Below the pieces are notes generated by a model, which was given only the letters and a program-made list of their open reading frames with translations, was not told where the DNA came from and did not search any database. From Gordius sp. MW1 (taxonomy: Eukaryota > Nematomorpha > Gordioida > Gordea > Gordiidae), in NCBI GenBank assembly GCA_964036665.1, contig OZ038528.1, positions 23,237,245 to 23,301,244 of the forward strand: a stretch of DNA of 64,000 nucleotides. The letters run 5' to 3'. Of the stretch, positions 33,264 to 47,500 are shown one piece after another; the stretch's first letter is position 1; the number at the start of each line of letters is the position of its first letter. The translations under genes and the position numbers were made by a program.

Positions 33264-33278
33264 GTATACAAATGAAAC
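33264..33278 (+). promoter_or_regulatory. Proximal element of U1 copy 3
   Basis: GTATACAAATGAAAC at about -28, one base different from the copy 1 element at the same distance. Copy 2 has only TGATACATAAAAGCAC there. Confidence 0.55.
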
Positions 33279-33291
33279 ATGATATGTATGT

Positions 33292-33453
33292 GTACTTACC
33301 TGGCACGAGGATAACAGTGATCAACAAGGCTGTTTCCTTAGCCTGAGACTTTGCCATTGCACTATGGGTGGAGTTGAAGGTTACGATTATCCCAAATGTG
33401 GATAACTCGAGTGCATAATTTCTGGTTGTTGGGTTTGCGTACGCGCAAACCCT
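33292..33453 (+). ncRNA. U1: U1 snRNA, copy 3
   Basis: Base for base the same as copy 1 over about 162 nt, including ACTTACCTG, GATCAACAAGG, ATTGCACT, the Sm site AATTTCTGG and the 3' hairpin. The 5' flank shares only the two promoter elements with copy 1. The 3' flank instead resembles that of variant copy 2. Identity of the RNA with different flanks suggests gene conversion or strong selection. Confidence 0.95.
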
Positions 33454-33529
33454 CTACAATTAAACTTAATTTAGAAAGCAACTGTACGTTTCCAGATTTG
33501 CCCGGAACTCTCGTAAATTTTAATTTTTT

Positions 33530-33975
33530 GGCGGGCACCATAACAAGATTTGGGCAATTCGGGCTCAATTTTGTTTTTAAAATAATGTATTATATATATT
33601 TTTTTTTATTTATTCTATTTATTAAGTTATTGGTATCACATGATGGGTAAAAAAAATTTTGCCCTCTCCGGGATTTGAACCTACGAGCTAGTCATTCAAT
33701 CAACTGAGACATTAGACTATTGTATTTGCGTAAATTTTGCCACTTTTTAATTTGATTTCATAATGTTTGCTAATCCTAGTTCTCATTCAAAAAAAAATCA
33801 AAAATTAAGAGAAATTTTTAAAAAATATAACGATATTAGTGCTAAAAATGTTAAAACACACCATTTTGGGTCGGGCAGTTTGATAATTCGGGCATTGCCG
33901 GGTGGACACATAGAAAGGTCCGGGCGGGCAGATTAATTTATAAAATCCGACCGGGCCGGGTTTGGGCAGAAAAAT
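33530..33975 (+). repeat. Repeat block downstream of U1 copy 3
   Basis: Homologous to 26150-26480. A tRNA-like segment (33661-33718) is present here but absent from the other block. Confidence 0.55.
33661..33718 (-). repeat. tRNA-derived repeat fragment
   Basis: On the minus strand, GTCTCAGTTGATTG (A-box-like) and GGTTCAAATCCC (B box) are followed by CGGAGAGGGC. The 5' acceptor strand does not pair with the 3' end, so it is not a functional tRNA. A related piece lies at 60785-60850. Confidence 0.5.
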
Positions 33976-34239
33976 GTGACCTATGACTCTTTGCTACTCT
34001 CTTTTCCTTAAGGCAAAAAACCCCTAATCCTATCCTATAGATGGGTAGAGCCCAGCATAGGCCGTCCGAAGCCCGGGCCTGAAATTAATATTTAATCGGG
34101 TTCGGGTCGGGCCTGAGTAAAAAAATATTTAAAACTCGGGCAAAATTAATTAATAAGTGTCGGGCCGAAGAAATTCCGAATAGCGGTCCCTCGCTTCGCG
34201 TTAACAATTCTCATACCCTCATTTACTTTAATAGTAAAA

Positions 34240-34683
34240 TCAATATAAATAGATGACAAAAAAGCAACAACCTAGACATGTTGTAAAAGGAAATTATAAA
34301 CGAAAATAAACAGCAAAAATAAATAGCAATTAACAAGGATTTTAGCCTCGAGCCGGGGTCAGACAAATTAGAAGCAACGGTCTTCATTAATTTGCAGGGA
34401 ATTATTTAGCCAGTTTCGCAATTACCTTTACAAAGCAACAACCTAGAAAAATTGCTAAAATAAATTTATATATAAAGGCATCGGGCAAAATAATAATGGA
34501 ATTTTGGCTCGGGAAAATTAAAGCCAACCAGCGATCATTAGCTAGTCTATATGCGAAAGGCAAATAAAAGTCTTATACAAAAGCAAAATTCCAGCCATTT
34601 AAAACCGTATATGCTTTTACAGCAATTACTAAAAAATTACAAGTTGGACAGGACGGACCCCATAAATTGCATAGCAATTAACA
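34240..34683 (-). repeat. Dispersed repeat family D
   Basis: Long copy with two tandem blocks of GCAACAACCTAGA and ending CATAAATTGCATAGCAATTAA. A GGGTCGGGCC-rich fragment (34047-34175) lies directly before it. Confidence 0.6.
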
Positions 34684-35079
34684 CCTCATTTTTATAAATT
34701 TTTCTTTAAGATATTTAACAATGAATATAAGATGCATTATATTTTTTGGTAAATTAATTCTTACTCCTAATACTAATCACCTTCTACAAAAGAATAAGAA
34801 AACAATTATAGCTTACTAAGAAGTAAAAATCTCAACTCCAAGCGTGTCAAATTTTATTTTTAATTGTAAGAAAAAGGGTATTATGTTTTATAAATTTAAC
34901 GAAAAATTATGCCTAATCAAATAAACATACGTACACTTGCTGGGCTTGATCAAGCATTTCTTAAGATTTTTACGTTCTTAATTATTATTTTAAAATAGTG
35001 AAATTGTTACCCAACTTGGATCATAGGTTAGGAAATGTAAATATTTGAAAATTGACTATGCACTTATATATAAAATAAA

Positions 35080-35325
35080 ATTTATATCATTTACAAAATT
35101 CATAAAAATAAAAAATACTGTGATGATGTGATGTTAAAGCAATTTAGTGCCATCGGCCTTTTATTAAATTATTTATTTGTTAGCCAATGAGAAAGGTTTG
35201 ACTTTTTCTGTTTTAACAATAGGGTACACTGCAGAAAGACATGGGAGATAGTTAAATTCAAAATGGTGGATTTAATGATACACATTCTACCTTATGAAAC
35301 ATATGACATGAGCAGTCTATGTGAT
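35080..35325. mobile_element. MITE family C, partial
   Basis: Holds the family blocks GTGATGATGTGATGTT, GGGTACACTGCAGAAAG and the right end GAGCAGTCTATG. The left end is degraded. Confidence 0.65.
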
Positions 35326-35500
35326 CTTTGGTTTTAACACATGAATTGGCTAAATTTTATTTTTAAACATTAATTGCACAGTCTAAAAATAAGCATAAAT
35401 GCAACGCTGATTTATTACAAAATTAAAAACATAACATAACTATGACAATATTCGGTAAATAGAGGTTAAAATTTTTTAAACACGATTGCAGTAACATAAA

Positions 35501-38500
35501 TCATGGAGTAATCATCAATCTTTTAACGTTTTCAATCAAAGTATTTGGAGATAATTCGCGATTTTCCTCGTTAAATTTTAAAAGTTTCATAATATTTTGG
35601 AATGTAGCGCGAGTACGAGATTCATTTTCAAATTTTTTAGCGACTTCAAAAGCTTTAGCTACTATAGCAGGTGGCATACCAGCCAATAGAGCTGCGTGAA
35701 AACCGTAGGAATTAGGACAGGCTCCGGGTACTAACTTGTACAAAAATGTTATAGCATCTCTGTCACCCTCAAACGTTATCTCCTTTTTGCTGCTAATCTC
35801 CTTCGTAAAGTATTCATCATTTTCAACCATACAAGCCTAATAATTTTCACGAAAAAATTTATATTAAATATTTGCTAAATTAAAGTTTTTTTCTGCTTTA
35901 ATTATATTTTCCAAAATAAAACTATTTTGCAAAGATGGTTTTAACACTCCGTTGGCTAGGTGGGTCTCACAGACCCCAAGCGGTTTATAAATGTTGTACA
36001 AATTAAGTTAGTGATTGTTATAATTTAATTTTTTCAGTAGCTTAATAAAATTTATCCTAGAATATCTCTGCAAAATTTGGCTTGTTTTTATCCAGTAGTT
36101 TTTTAGATACAGCGTGTTTTAGATGCCCGGGGTCGTCCAGGACCCCACGTTCCACAATATGAAAAAAAAATTTTTTTTTTAAATATAATATTAAAAAGCA
36201 TTATTATAAACCTATTTGTGAAAAAAATTTTTATAAACATTTTTATTTCTTTGAGATATTTACATTTTAAACATAGATTTTAACATGTTTATTTTTCCTC
36301 GTGGTGTTTCAAAGTGCTCATTTGTACAAATTTTCTTGTGCACTTAGATATTTTAACATGTCTAACATTAAAAAGTGCTATATATATATTATTTTTTGTC
36401 TGAAAATGGTATATAAATGTAAAAATATAACATTTTATCAAGTTGTCATAAATAAATAAACATTATTTATCAGTTTGAGGAGTTTATACCTTATAGTAAA
36501 TATTATTGTAGCTTAGGATTAAATAGACTAAAAAATCAGATTATTAAACTTATATGTCTGCTTATAAAGTAACTGAATTAAAACTTTCTTGTTAATTTAA
36601 AACAAATCATATTTGATACTTCATATGTGTATGAAGTGTCATTTATGAAAAATTGACTGTTTTTATAGCCCCACATAATGTTTGTTTTAAGATATTACTT
36701 GAAGGTTCATTTCATATTCTCAAATTTAACCTTCTAAGATTTATTTCTATTGTAAAAATATAAAACTAGTTGAAAAATTATTAGAAAAATGTATCAATAA
36801 GAATAAACTTTCTGTCTCAAAAAACAAAGGGTCAAAATTTGCTTTACCCTATTTTTTTATTTTGAGGTTAGCCAAATGTAAAAAATCATAAACTTTTATT
36901 ACTAATGATCATTTATAAACTAATTTTTTTAAACTTTGTCTCTTCAAACAAAAAAAAATTTAATTTTAAACTAACAAAACATTTAGGAAATCTCATTTTT
37001 TACACAAAATTCACAATTTTTAGAGCCTCATAAAATTTTTGTGTTAAGATTTTACAATTAGATTTTTTACCTATTCTTAATTCTAACCTTCTATAATGTA
37101 TTTCTATTAAAAAAAATTTAATTGGAGTCCAAAAATTAGAAAAATCATGGCTTAGAACAGTAGTAACTTTTTGCCCTAAAAAAACGTAGGGCCAAAAATT
37201 CCCTAAGTTTGGACATCTCTATTATTTTTGTTTTTAAGTTTTTTTATGCCAAATTTTTTATAGTTTCAGCTCCAACCTTATTTTATATGATCTTATAAAT
37301 TAAATTATGGAATTGGAGAAAAAAAATTTGTTATGAATAAATATAGTCACATAGGGGGAAATTTTGGGGGTTGCACTAATTGTAATTATAAAATTATAAC
37401 CCCTTGTTCAAATACCCAAAGTAATATATCAATTTACAGATAAGAGTTGTAGTATTATGCTTTTAAAATTTGAAAAGTTTATATTACAATACAACAAAGT
37501 TATAGCTATTAAAAAGTTTGGGGCTTTTAAGACCCCCTTTACCATCCGTGTTAGGATTTTAACCTGGCCAACGGAGTGTTAATAAATCCAAAAAAGCGGA
37601 GGTTAAATAGAATTAAGTTAATTACCAAATCCCATTTTTAGGGTATATATCAAAAATAATGTTAACTGGTATTATTCATCGAATCAGTGTTGTAAAAACG
37701 GCTGAGTTTTGTTTGGTCGGCCTTTGGTTTTAGTCGATTAAACATAAACAGGTCAAAAAATTTTGGCCCTACTTTTCTTAGTCGACCATTAGGCTTAGTC
37801 GAAATTTGAAATACAGACCAGAATCGAGGGTTAGTCTTAGTTAAACCAAAGGTCGACCAAACAAAACCCAGCCGTTTTTACAACACTACATAGAACAGCT
37901 GAAGATGAGCTATTTAGTATAAAAAAAAACATGAAAACTATTGAATTTTCTCATTTTTGCTATAATGCAAAAATAAGAGTACAAATCAAATAAATTAATG
38001 TTTGATTACACAGGTCTACAAAAAAAAACATCCCGCAATCCGACCAATAATTCTGATAGAGAATTTTGCGCTGAAAATTAATATGTTTTTAGTTTTTTTC
38101 TACAATTACCAGTTTTTTAGATATACGAGTTCGAAAGTGCCAAAAATGCCCTATTTGCATTTTTGAGGCTATATTGCCACGGCATTTTTAATATTTAGTT
38201 AAAAATAGTAATATATTTATTTAGATTAAGGTTTTATCTAAAGGTCCATTATTTTATTTTATTTATACCACTCTTATATTAAAATTTATACGCGTTTGCG
38301 TAAACCCCTTCTCCTTATCAAAATTCGTCCCACGATGTCTGGTAAACGGAGTACACTTCACCTACTCTCCTATCTTTCTCCTCCACTCCCGCCCCCCTTC
38401 ATGTGTGCTTGGATAGATATGGGGGCGGGAGTGGAAGAGATGGATAAGGGGAGAGAGAGATGTGTAGTATACTAGTGTTGTAAAAAAGTTTCCAGACATA

Positions 38501-41500
38501 GTGGGACGAATTTTGATAAGGGGAAGGGGTTCACAAAAGCGCGAATAAATTTAAATATATAACAAAAATAAATTAATGGACCTATAGATGAAACTTTAAT
38601 ATACATGAATATATTACTATTTTTCACTAAATATTAAAAATACCGTGGCAATATAGCCTCTAAAAGGCTTAAAAAGGGCATTTTTGGCACCTTCAACCTC
38701 GTATATCTAAAAAACTAGTAATTGTAGAAAAAAACTAAAAACAGATTATTTTCCAGCGCAAAATTCTCTATTAGAATTGGTCGGATTGCGGGATGTGATC
38801 ACAAAGTCAAAATTTGTAGAGCTGCGTAGAAACCTACCATATGAACCAGGGTGACAGAGTTCAATTGAGAAAACTCATCTACAAGAGAATGATAATGGGT
38901 TGAGAATAAAGTTCTACACTTGACATCTTCAGTCATATGCCGAATTACAGAGTGAGCTATGGCTACACCGTCATAGGTTGCTGTACCACGACCTTAAAAA
39001 AATTGGAACATAATACAGGTTTATCTCAGAAGTTATGTTTAAAGTGACAAGGATCGAATACATTTATACTAATTTAAATTAGAGATGCACCGATACCAAG
39101 TATCGGCAAGGTATCGGCGCCGATACCTTGCCAAAAGTATCGGCCGATACTTTGCTAGTATCGGCAATTACATAGCCGATACCTTTTTCAATATGAAACT
39201 CAAAAAATAATATTTATAGTATCTCCTACCATTAAAAAAAAGAGGACTTTTTAAATTTTTTGAAAATTCAATTCATTGGCTATAAATATTTTTATGTGGA
39301 GTATAATAAACTCATTGACCATCTGTTCCGAATAACTGCGCTTTTAAGTTCAGAACCAATATATACTGGTAGTTTGTTTATCAAATGAAAAATGTGATCC
39401 TTAACTATATTGGAAGCATAATTGTAATAGACACTTAACTTTAGCAAAATTAGCCAGAAGATATCTAGGCCCACCACCAACAACAGTACCATCAGAATCA
39501 TTATTCAGTATGATGGGTGAGATAGATTCTAATAGGAAAAGAAGGCTTGTTTCGGAGAAAATAGAACAAATAACAATTGTTAAGTTGAACTTAAGAGAAC
39601 TAAATTTTCAATATTAGTTTTTAATATAAGCATATTACACTTAATTAATAACAAAATTTATTATTATAAATTAATATTATATTACAATTGTTTTATCGTC
39701 AAAATTCTGATCTACCAAAATTTGGATGTGACTTATTTTATAATATTTAATTTGCATATATTTTTTAGTATAAAAATTATTTTTATTATAAGTATCGGCA
39801 TGGTATCGGTATCGGCAAAAAAATCTTAAGTATCGGCTGGTATCGGTATCGGCACAAAATAGTGGCATCGGTGCATCTCTAATTTAAATAGAGATCCTCA
39901 TTCAAGGGGGACGAATATGCACTTGGCATTAATATAGATACATTCGACCGCCCTTAGCTTAAACAAAGCTAAAAAAGATGCAAATCATTTCAAAAATAAT
40001 ATTGATAAGAGATCTAAAAAAATAGTGTTTTCATTATAAAAATTTAATTTGTAGGTCATTATAAGCAAGAGCATTATATCATGCAAAACCTATTGCCCAA
40101 CAGGGAACATTCTAGACCAAAATAAATTTTTTTTTTAATCTTTCCGAAATAAAGACACCCCCAGGCTCTCGATAAAAACATTAAAGCCCACCCCCCAAAT
40201 AGAAAAAATAATATAATTTTCCATTTACCTAATTCATCCAAGAGGACCAAAGAATTAACTGTAGCATGATTGAGAATCGTAGCTGTCTCCTTGAGTTCCA
40301 CAAAAAACGTGCTCTCCCCCCTTATGATATTATCGTGTGCCCCTAGCCTAGTGAAGATACGATCTATTACGGACATTTTGCACGATTGAGCTGGTACGTA
40401 ACAACCCTGTAACGTTATAAATAAAATACTACAGTGGAGTTAATACAAGGGAAGAACTTATACAAAAAACGTTTTTATGAAAGAACAGTATATATTATAC
40501 AGTGTTGTCCAATTCTAATTTTTAAGATGTGAAAGTTTTGACTTGATACAAAAAACATGCTGCTCACAATTGGATTTTAATCATGGGATTTGAATAATGG
40601 GGCAAAATTGATTTAAGGCTCTTTGATTATACAAAATTTTTTTTTTAGAATTAAGGCGTAAAGACTAAAATGTTCGATTTCAACAAGTTAATTTAACAAA
40701 TTTAGTATGCCTTTTGTGTAAAGAGCCTTAAAAAAGATTATAAAATAAGGTTTAATTAACAAAGCTCTTCTCTAAAAAATTTAATTTTCAAGTAAACCAT
40801 TCAAATAGAAGTTTTATGCTGTTTAAAAAGTAGTTTTGGATTTAGAGCTGCTAAAAAACTTTACAAAAAAGCTCATATCTCCCAAGAAAAAACATTTGCC
40901 CGAGCACATGTTTTTTCAAATTTTACACGAATTTAATAATTTAAAATGTTTATAAATCTACATAAAAGTCCTTTTAATCCAATCTAGATCACAGGCCTGT
41001 ACGAGTGACCGGGTTGAGAATTTAAAAATGCCTTCGGTTTAAAATCGGGTCGGGTTGAAAATTAAAACGCTTATGGATCGGGTCGGGTTTAAAAAATTGA
41101 CTTTGCAGGGCTCTGATCTAGATAGCAGTGAATAACGGTTAACTTTTATAATGCGATTTTTAGAATCATTATCAACACACTTAAAAGTTAATTAAATTTT
41201 TGCAAATAAAAATATATAATATATACCACGTGTGCCAGTATAGATATAAGTCCGACTTGTCGTAACAGTGTCGATTTGCCACCCATATTAGGACCCGTTA
41301 AAATGGTCAGAGGCGTAGCCCCTTTTTCACCATTGAAATTTACACTAGAGCCCCACGTGTTATTTTCGTCTCTCCTTTCGCAATTCATGTATATATCGTT
41401 GGGTATAAAATCACCACCAGAAAATGTATTAGAAGTAAGGCAGGGGTGCGTTGCCTGTATAATTTCTAGAAACGGTGGTTCGACATTACAGTCCGAACCC

Positions 41501-44500
41501 GTCATTTGTGGTCTGCACCGAGCAGTCTGCATTGAATCGCAAGTGTCGAAAAAACTGTAGCGTGCGAATGCTATTAAAACATCCAACGTCGCTATACTGT
41601 TAACTGCAACCTTCCACAAATCTGCCCTGAAAATGTTGGTTAAAAAGTTAAAATTATGGTTAGTCGATTAATTAAAATTTCAAAAAATTAAAATTTTTAT
41701 CGCCAAAATGCCCAACACTCTTGCGTAAAGATAATAAAACAAATATTGATTTGCCAAATTTGGTTTAGTTACTGAAAGTTTGTTCTCGAGAATTATAAGT
41801 TATTTTAAAATGGTGAAAAATGCCAGCTTCTAACTCTTGATATAATACAAGTTATATGAATAAAATAATATTTAGTCTAAGCGACCGATATTTTTAAAAT
41901 CTGGCTTGATTTTTTCTTAAATAATCACCTAAATGACACTACTTGTAAAAAGCTATTACGTATGATAGTTTTGTGAAGGGAAAATGTTCGAAAAAACTAG
42001 TAGTTGAACCGATAAAATAAGTTTTAAGTAAGCAGCATTTTAAAGGTATAATGTATCTTTAGGCAAATATTCATGATAACAAATGGTGTTGTAAAAAGGG
42101 CGGGGTTATGTTTGGTCGACCCTCGGTTTAACTAAGAGACTACCGGTCGATTCTGGTCTGTTTTTCAAATTTAGACTTAACAACCTTGTGGTCGGCTAAG
42201 AAAAACAGACCAAAAAGTCTTTAGTTTGTTAATGTTTAGTCCACTAAAACCAAAGGCCGATCGACCCAGCCGTTTTTACAACCCGAAACTATTATAAATT
42301 TTAATTGCCGTTCAAAAATATGATATTTGTGATGCTTAAAAGAATCCTCTTCAATGAATAATTTCTTACAAATCCTAGAAAAATTTGAGGTAATATATAA
42401 TTTATTTAAACATTAAAAGAGCATGACATTTAGATTACTTTTCATCAAATTTCGCAAATATTTTGCGCATAGATTGAGAAAGTCCCTGATCTCTTTCGTA
42501 TTCGTATTGGTTAAGGTCTTGCAACAGGGATTCTATTTCTTTGGTTCTGTAACGCTTAGCACCCTTACGCTGCAAATAATGTAAGCAGAACTTTAGGCTA
42601 CACAAAACTATATTTAAACAAATAATAATATTTATACAATGAATGATATTAATAAATATCAATAAATGATGGATATTTGATCGTGCGACCGGTTTTAGAT
42701 GAACATAATGCAGAGACTCAAAACACAATTATTATTTATTCCTAATGAAAATAAATAGTCATTTTTGCAAAAAATTTCCCAAAACGGCTAATTTTATATT
42801 AAATAATATATATAGTTATAATCAACATGAGCTTTTTAAAATCCTATAAAAAACGCATGTTGAAAAAGTGGACACATGACAGATTAAATAATTTTAGGCT
42901 AGCTGCTAGCATAATGTGCCAATTTCTTTTCCCACATAAATGTAACAATTTTTAAAGTTGATTATATCAAATGCCAAGAAAAATTTATATTAAGCAATCG
43001 CCGGTTCTAAGTAAATGATATAATTGAAGTAATTAAAAGCTCAGGTAATAAATTCGTAAACATAAAAAGTTAAAATCAAGATTTAAGTCATAAGAAGAAT
43101 GGGAGTTTTTGGTCAGATCCTTTATAACGGATTTTCTATTTAACAAACCAATTTTAAGCTGAAATTAGGAACTTAAACATAATAAAACAGGGGGAAAAAT
43201 ATATAAAAATTTAAGAAAAGTACCATATAGCCTTACCTGACTCTTAAATTCGTAATTATCAGGCACACGTTTAACATGAGATTCAGGAACTTCAATTTGA
43301 CATCTATTTTTACCCGTGCCCCAATAAGTTAAAGTGCATTTCAAACGCTTTTGTTCGGCTAACAGTATACTAGTTAACTCCTCTTCTACTCCCTTTATAC
43401 TTTCCATTGCTTCATCGTATTCCGGGATTATTCCTATGTTACCGAAAATAAAGGCGTAATTTTATTTAGATATTTCGCGACTAGATAGTAGTGTTGTAAA
43501 AACGGCTGGGTTTTGTTTGGGCAAAGGACGACTCTGGCCTGTTTTTCAAATTTCGACTAAGCCTAGAAGTTGACTAAGCATAAACAGACTAAAAATCCTT
43601 GGTCTGTTTATGCTTAGTCGATCAAACAAAACCCAGCTGTTTTACATTGCTAGAGGTCGACAAAGCATATAAACAGACTAAAAATCCTTGGTCTGTTTAT
43701 GCTTGGTCGACTATAATCAAAGGTCGACCAACAGCAGAAGTTTTTACAACATTACTAGATAGACTACTTTAAGGCTGATTAAAAATTCAGTCTACAGCAA
43801 AAAAATGAGCCAAAAATCGGCTATATAAACTTGACGTTAATTTTAAAAAAGTTAATAAGCGTTTAGCTCGATCTAGTTTGAATACATTTGTCACTTTATA
43901 ATATATATTTTTTCCAATATGCGCTGCTTATGTAAAAAAAACTCGTTTCAAAACAAAAAAAATAGCTATTTCTTTAATTAATCCGGTGGTGTAAAAAGAC
44001 CTGGTTTTTCTTTGGTCGACCATTGGTTTTAGTCGACAAAACATAAACATATAAAAGGTTTTTTGGTCTGTTTTTCTTAGTAAACCTCTAGGTTCAGTCA
44101 AAATTTGAAAACAGACCCTAGTCGACCGTTAATCTTAGTTGAACCAAAGGTGGACCAAACAAAACCCAGGTCTTTTTACAACACTACGTAGCTACTCCAT
44201 AAGTGTATTAAAGAAAAAACACACAATTTACAGCTATAATTTAGGGTAAAAAACCTGGTGCGGGAATAATAATGCCATCCTTTTTAGCCTTCTCAAAATT
44301 GTACGTGTGCATGAAATCGTTCAAAAAATCCACAATCATTTCCCACACATTCTCGCTCCGCTTTGTACGAAGATTCAATATATTTCTTATCAATCCCGAC
44401 CTGAATCATAATTAAAAAAAACAGAGATAAATATAGCAAATTTTTAACCTTTTTAGGTTTTATTTTTAAAAAAGATACATTATAAAATAGCTTAAAATAG

Positions 44501-47500
44501 ATTTTATTCCTTTTTCCAAAATTATTTTTCAAATATCAGTTATGAATAAGATAATTTCTTTTTGATTACAACAAGCTTTAAACGAAAATCTATTATAAAC
44601 ACTAAGAGCCAAGTGAAATTTCATGAAACGTTTTTTTAATTTAAAACTTAAGTATTACTTAAAATTGATGTCGGAGGCTCTAATTTTATTGATAATTTCG
44701 CAAAGGATTAGTAAGCCTTTAATTGTGCTAACAAAATCGTCTATTTTTCTTTTGCTGTACGTTGATTCTTCGAACATAACAGCTCTTGAGTCTGGGTGAG
44801 ACGGACTTCTGTTAACACCTAAAATATTTTCATTATAAATAAATTTACAGAAAACGCTTATATTTAAGATGCCAAATAAATGCTATTTTAATTAAAATTT
44901 TTTAAAGAAACTTACATCGTAAACAAATTTTTCATATAATTTGTTTTCGGGTCTATTGTCAATGGTAACGTTGTAAAAACGGCTAAGTTTCGTTTAATTA
45001 AACATTGGTAAAAAATAGACCAGAATCGACCGTTGTCTTAGTTAAACAAAGGTCGACCAAACAAAACCCAGCCGCTTTTATTACACTAGTCAAAAGTTGA
45101 AAACGCTTGAAAGCAGCTATAAGGCAAAATTTTCTCCTCATAAAATATTTTGAAAAAAATCCCTTTCATAAATAACAATTGCTATTAATCACGATGACTT
45201 TTGTCAGGAAAGCCATGCCTTTTAAAAACTAACAAAAACTCATTTTTTAAACGTTAAACTTGCAGCAAATAATTAAAATACAAAGATACCACGAAGAAAA
45301 TTATTAAAACATCGACATACTTTAAACAACAATTGTCAACTTTTAGCCAGCTCACCAATGATAAACATCAGGTTAGAGGTTAGGATAACAACGTGTTGCC
45401 ATTATGTATTAACCATTTTACATCGAAACAAAAAATAACAAAAATTTTCAAAAATCGAAGGCTAAATATCCAAATTTTACGGCGAAACAAAAAACAACAC
45501 AATGTTTTTTAAAAATCTAAGGCTAAATATTAAAAGTAAAGCAACGCTTTCCCATTATTTTCAACCATTTTACGTTGAAATTTTCAAAAATCTAAGGATT
45601 TGGCTAGCTCTTGAGTGGCTTACTTAGACTATGAACGCGCAGCAAAAGCCTTTCCAAGTCTGGAACTGTTTTAGCTTGATCAGTAACTTCGCGAACAAAC
45701 TCAGCCCCAGCATTAAGGCCTAAATCTTCTACCGCATCTAATCGAATGTTTATACCCTTGATATCAGCCAAGGGCGTACATAACCAATTCTTTAGCAAGC
45801 GACGGCCCATAGCAGTGGATACGTAGGGTTGTAATCTATCGTACAACGTTGCCTGTATTTTGTAATATAAAATCAATAAAAATAATTATCATTCTATATT
45901 ATAACGATACAATTTTAAATCCTTTGCCGACTCATGACGCCTATTTTAGAAGATAATAATATAGATCTTTGTATTTAACCAATATGTCTTTATTTTTGTA
46001 TTTTTCGCTTATGTAAGTAACTTTGCTTTTGTGAAAATAAACTTTTTAACCATAAAAAAAAGATTGTTCTGAGATTAGGGAACGAAAAAATAAAAGAGTT
46101 CTTTATAGATCCTCCCAGGGGCGTAGCCAAGGGGGGGGGCAGGTAGGGGTGGCTGCCCCGCACTAAATTCAAATTTTTGTTGAAATTTATTAAAATTATG
46201 GGTAAAATTTCAAACAATAATCATTTTGCCCCTCCTTAAATCATTATTGCCCCCCTCTAATTCCACTGTTGGCTACTCCATCTATGTGTAATTAAATTTT
46301 TTATGCGGCACCTTTACATTTTTTGACAAAAACGGAATTAAAGGAGGCCATGAATAATAATTTTAAAAGCAATCTAATCTACGGTAATTCCAACAAATTT
46401 TCATATCAGAAACTAATTATAAATCCTACCAAGTCTATGTTATTCGTTCAAATTTAAATTCGATAATTTTTAAATAACTCCTCCTTATATGTCGTGGAGA
46501 TCAAGTCAGTCATAAAGCAAAATTAAAACTTAAATAAAATTAAAATATTAATTAAATGAAAAGTGTCGCTTAACTATGTCGTAAATAACTGCCAAAAATA
46601 TTATGATTGTTAAACTTTGATCTAACAAAAAATATTTTAATTTATTAATATTTTTGAATCAATCTATCAGGAAGTAAGTTTATCCATTAAAACAGTTGAG
46701 TCTAGCGTCTTAATAAATACAACAAAAATGTTATTTGAAAAAACACTATATTAAATGACAGGCTTAAGCCTGCATTAATAATTGCTAAACGTCTATTCTA
46801 GAGGTGATTATATAATTTATAGTGTAATAAATAGTTTTCTCACTTTAAGTAGAAAATAAAGATTTTTAAGGAATTCTAAAAGTAAAAATACGGGAGCAGT
46901 GTCGGTGGCGATTGAATTTGAGATGGGTTTTATGACTTCTAGGTTAGTGAGCGTTACATCGTCTAATATCATGTATTGTTGCGAGGATTGCTTAGGATCC
47001 CTTCCCTTTTCTTCACCTCCTATAACAACATTTTTAAAACAAAATTAAAAGAAAAACGAATTTTTGAAAAAAAATATTTGTGCAATGCAAAAACTAGGAT
47101 CCAAACTCTTGCCACGTATGACATGAGCAGTCTATGTATGTAGTAGTCTCGGCATATATTAGAAAAAAATCTCGACCATAGCATAAATAAAAGGGAGAGT
47201 TATCTTACTTGACGATGGATTGCCCGCTTGTTGCAGCAAAGCGGGTGGTGTGTATATGGAAACATTTTGAACGGTCGTCAATTCGTGATCAATGAGACAA
47301 TCTTGCAAGTACCAAACACAGGCACCCAAAGCCTTTACTGCCAATGCGTATTCGTTCTTTGGAGTCAGAGACAGGAGGTCGCCTGTATATTATCGTATAT
47401 ATAATATATTTACTACAATTTTATAAAAAACACAAAAATTAACTCATCACATTTTTCTAGATGAAATAAAAGATGAAAATATCGTCAAAGACAAGAGATT

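Noticed and set aside
33661..33718. Functional tRNA gene
   Set aside because: A and B boxes are visible but the acceptor strands do not pair and no anticodon arm can be placed.
41276..41560. Plus-strand open frame of 94 codons
   Set aside because: Antisense shadow of MSH6 exon 20, which encodes the Walker A region.
45604..45621. MSH6 exon 15 extended to a GC donor after PLKS
   Set aside because: The upstream CTAA|GTAAGC is a strong canonical donor with the same phase and gives a family-like length; the GC alternative has a weak context.
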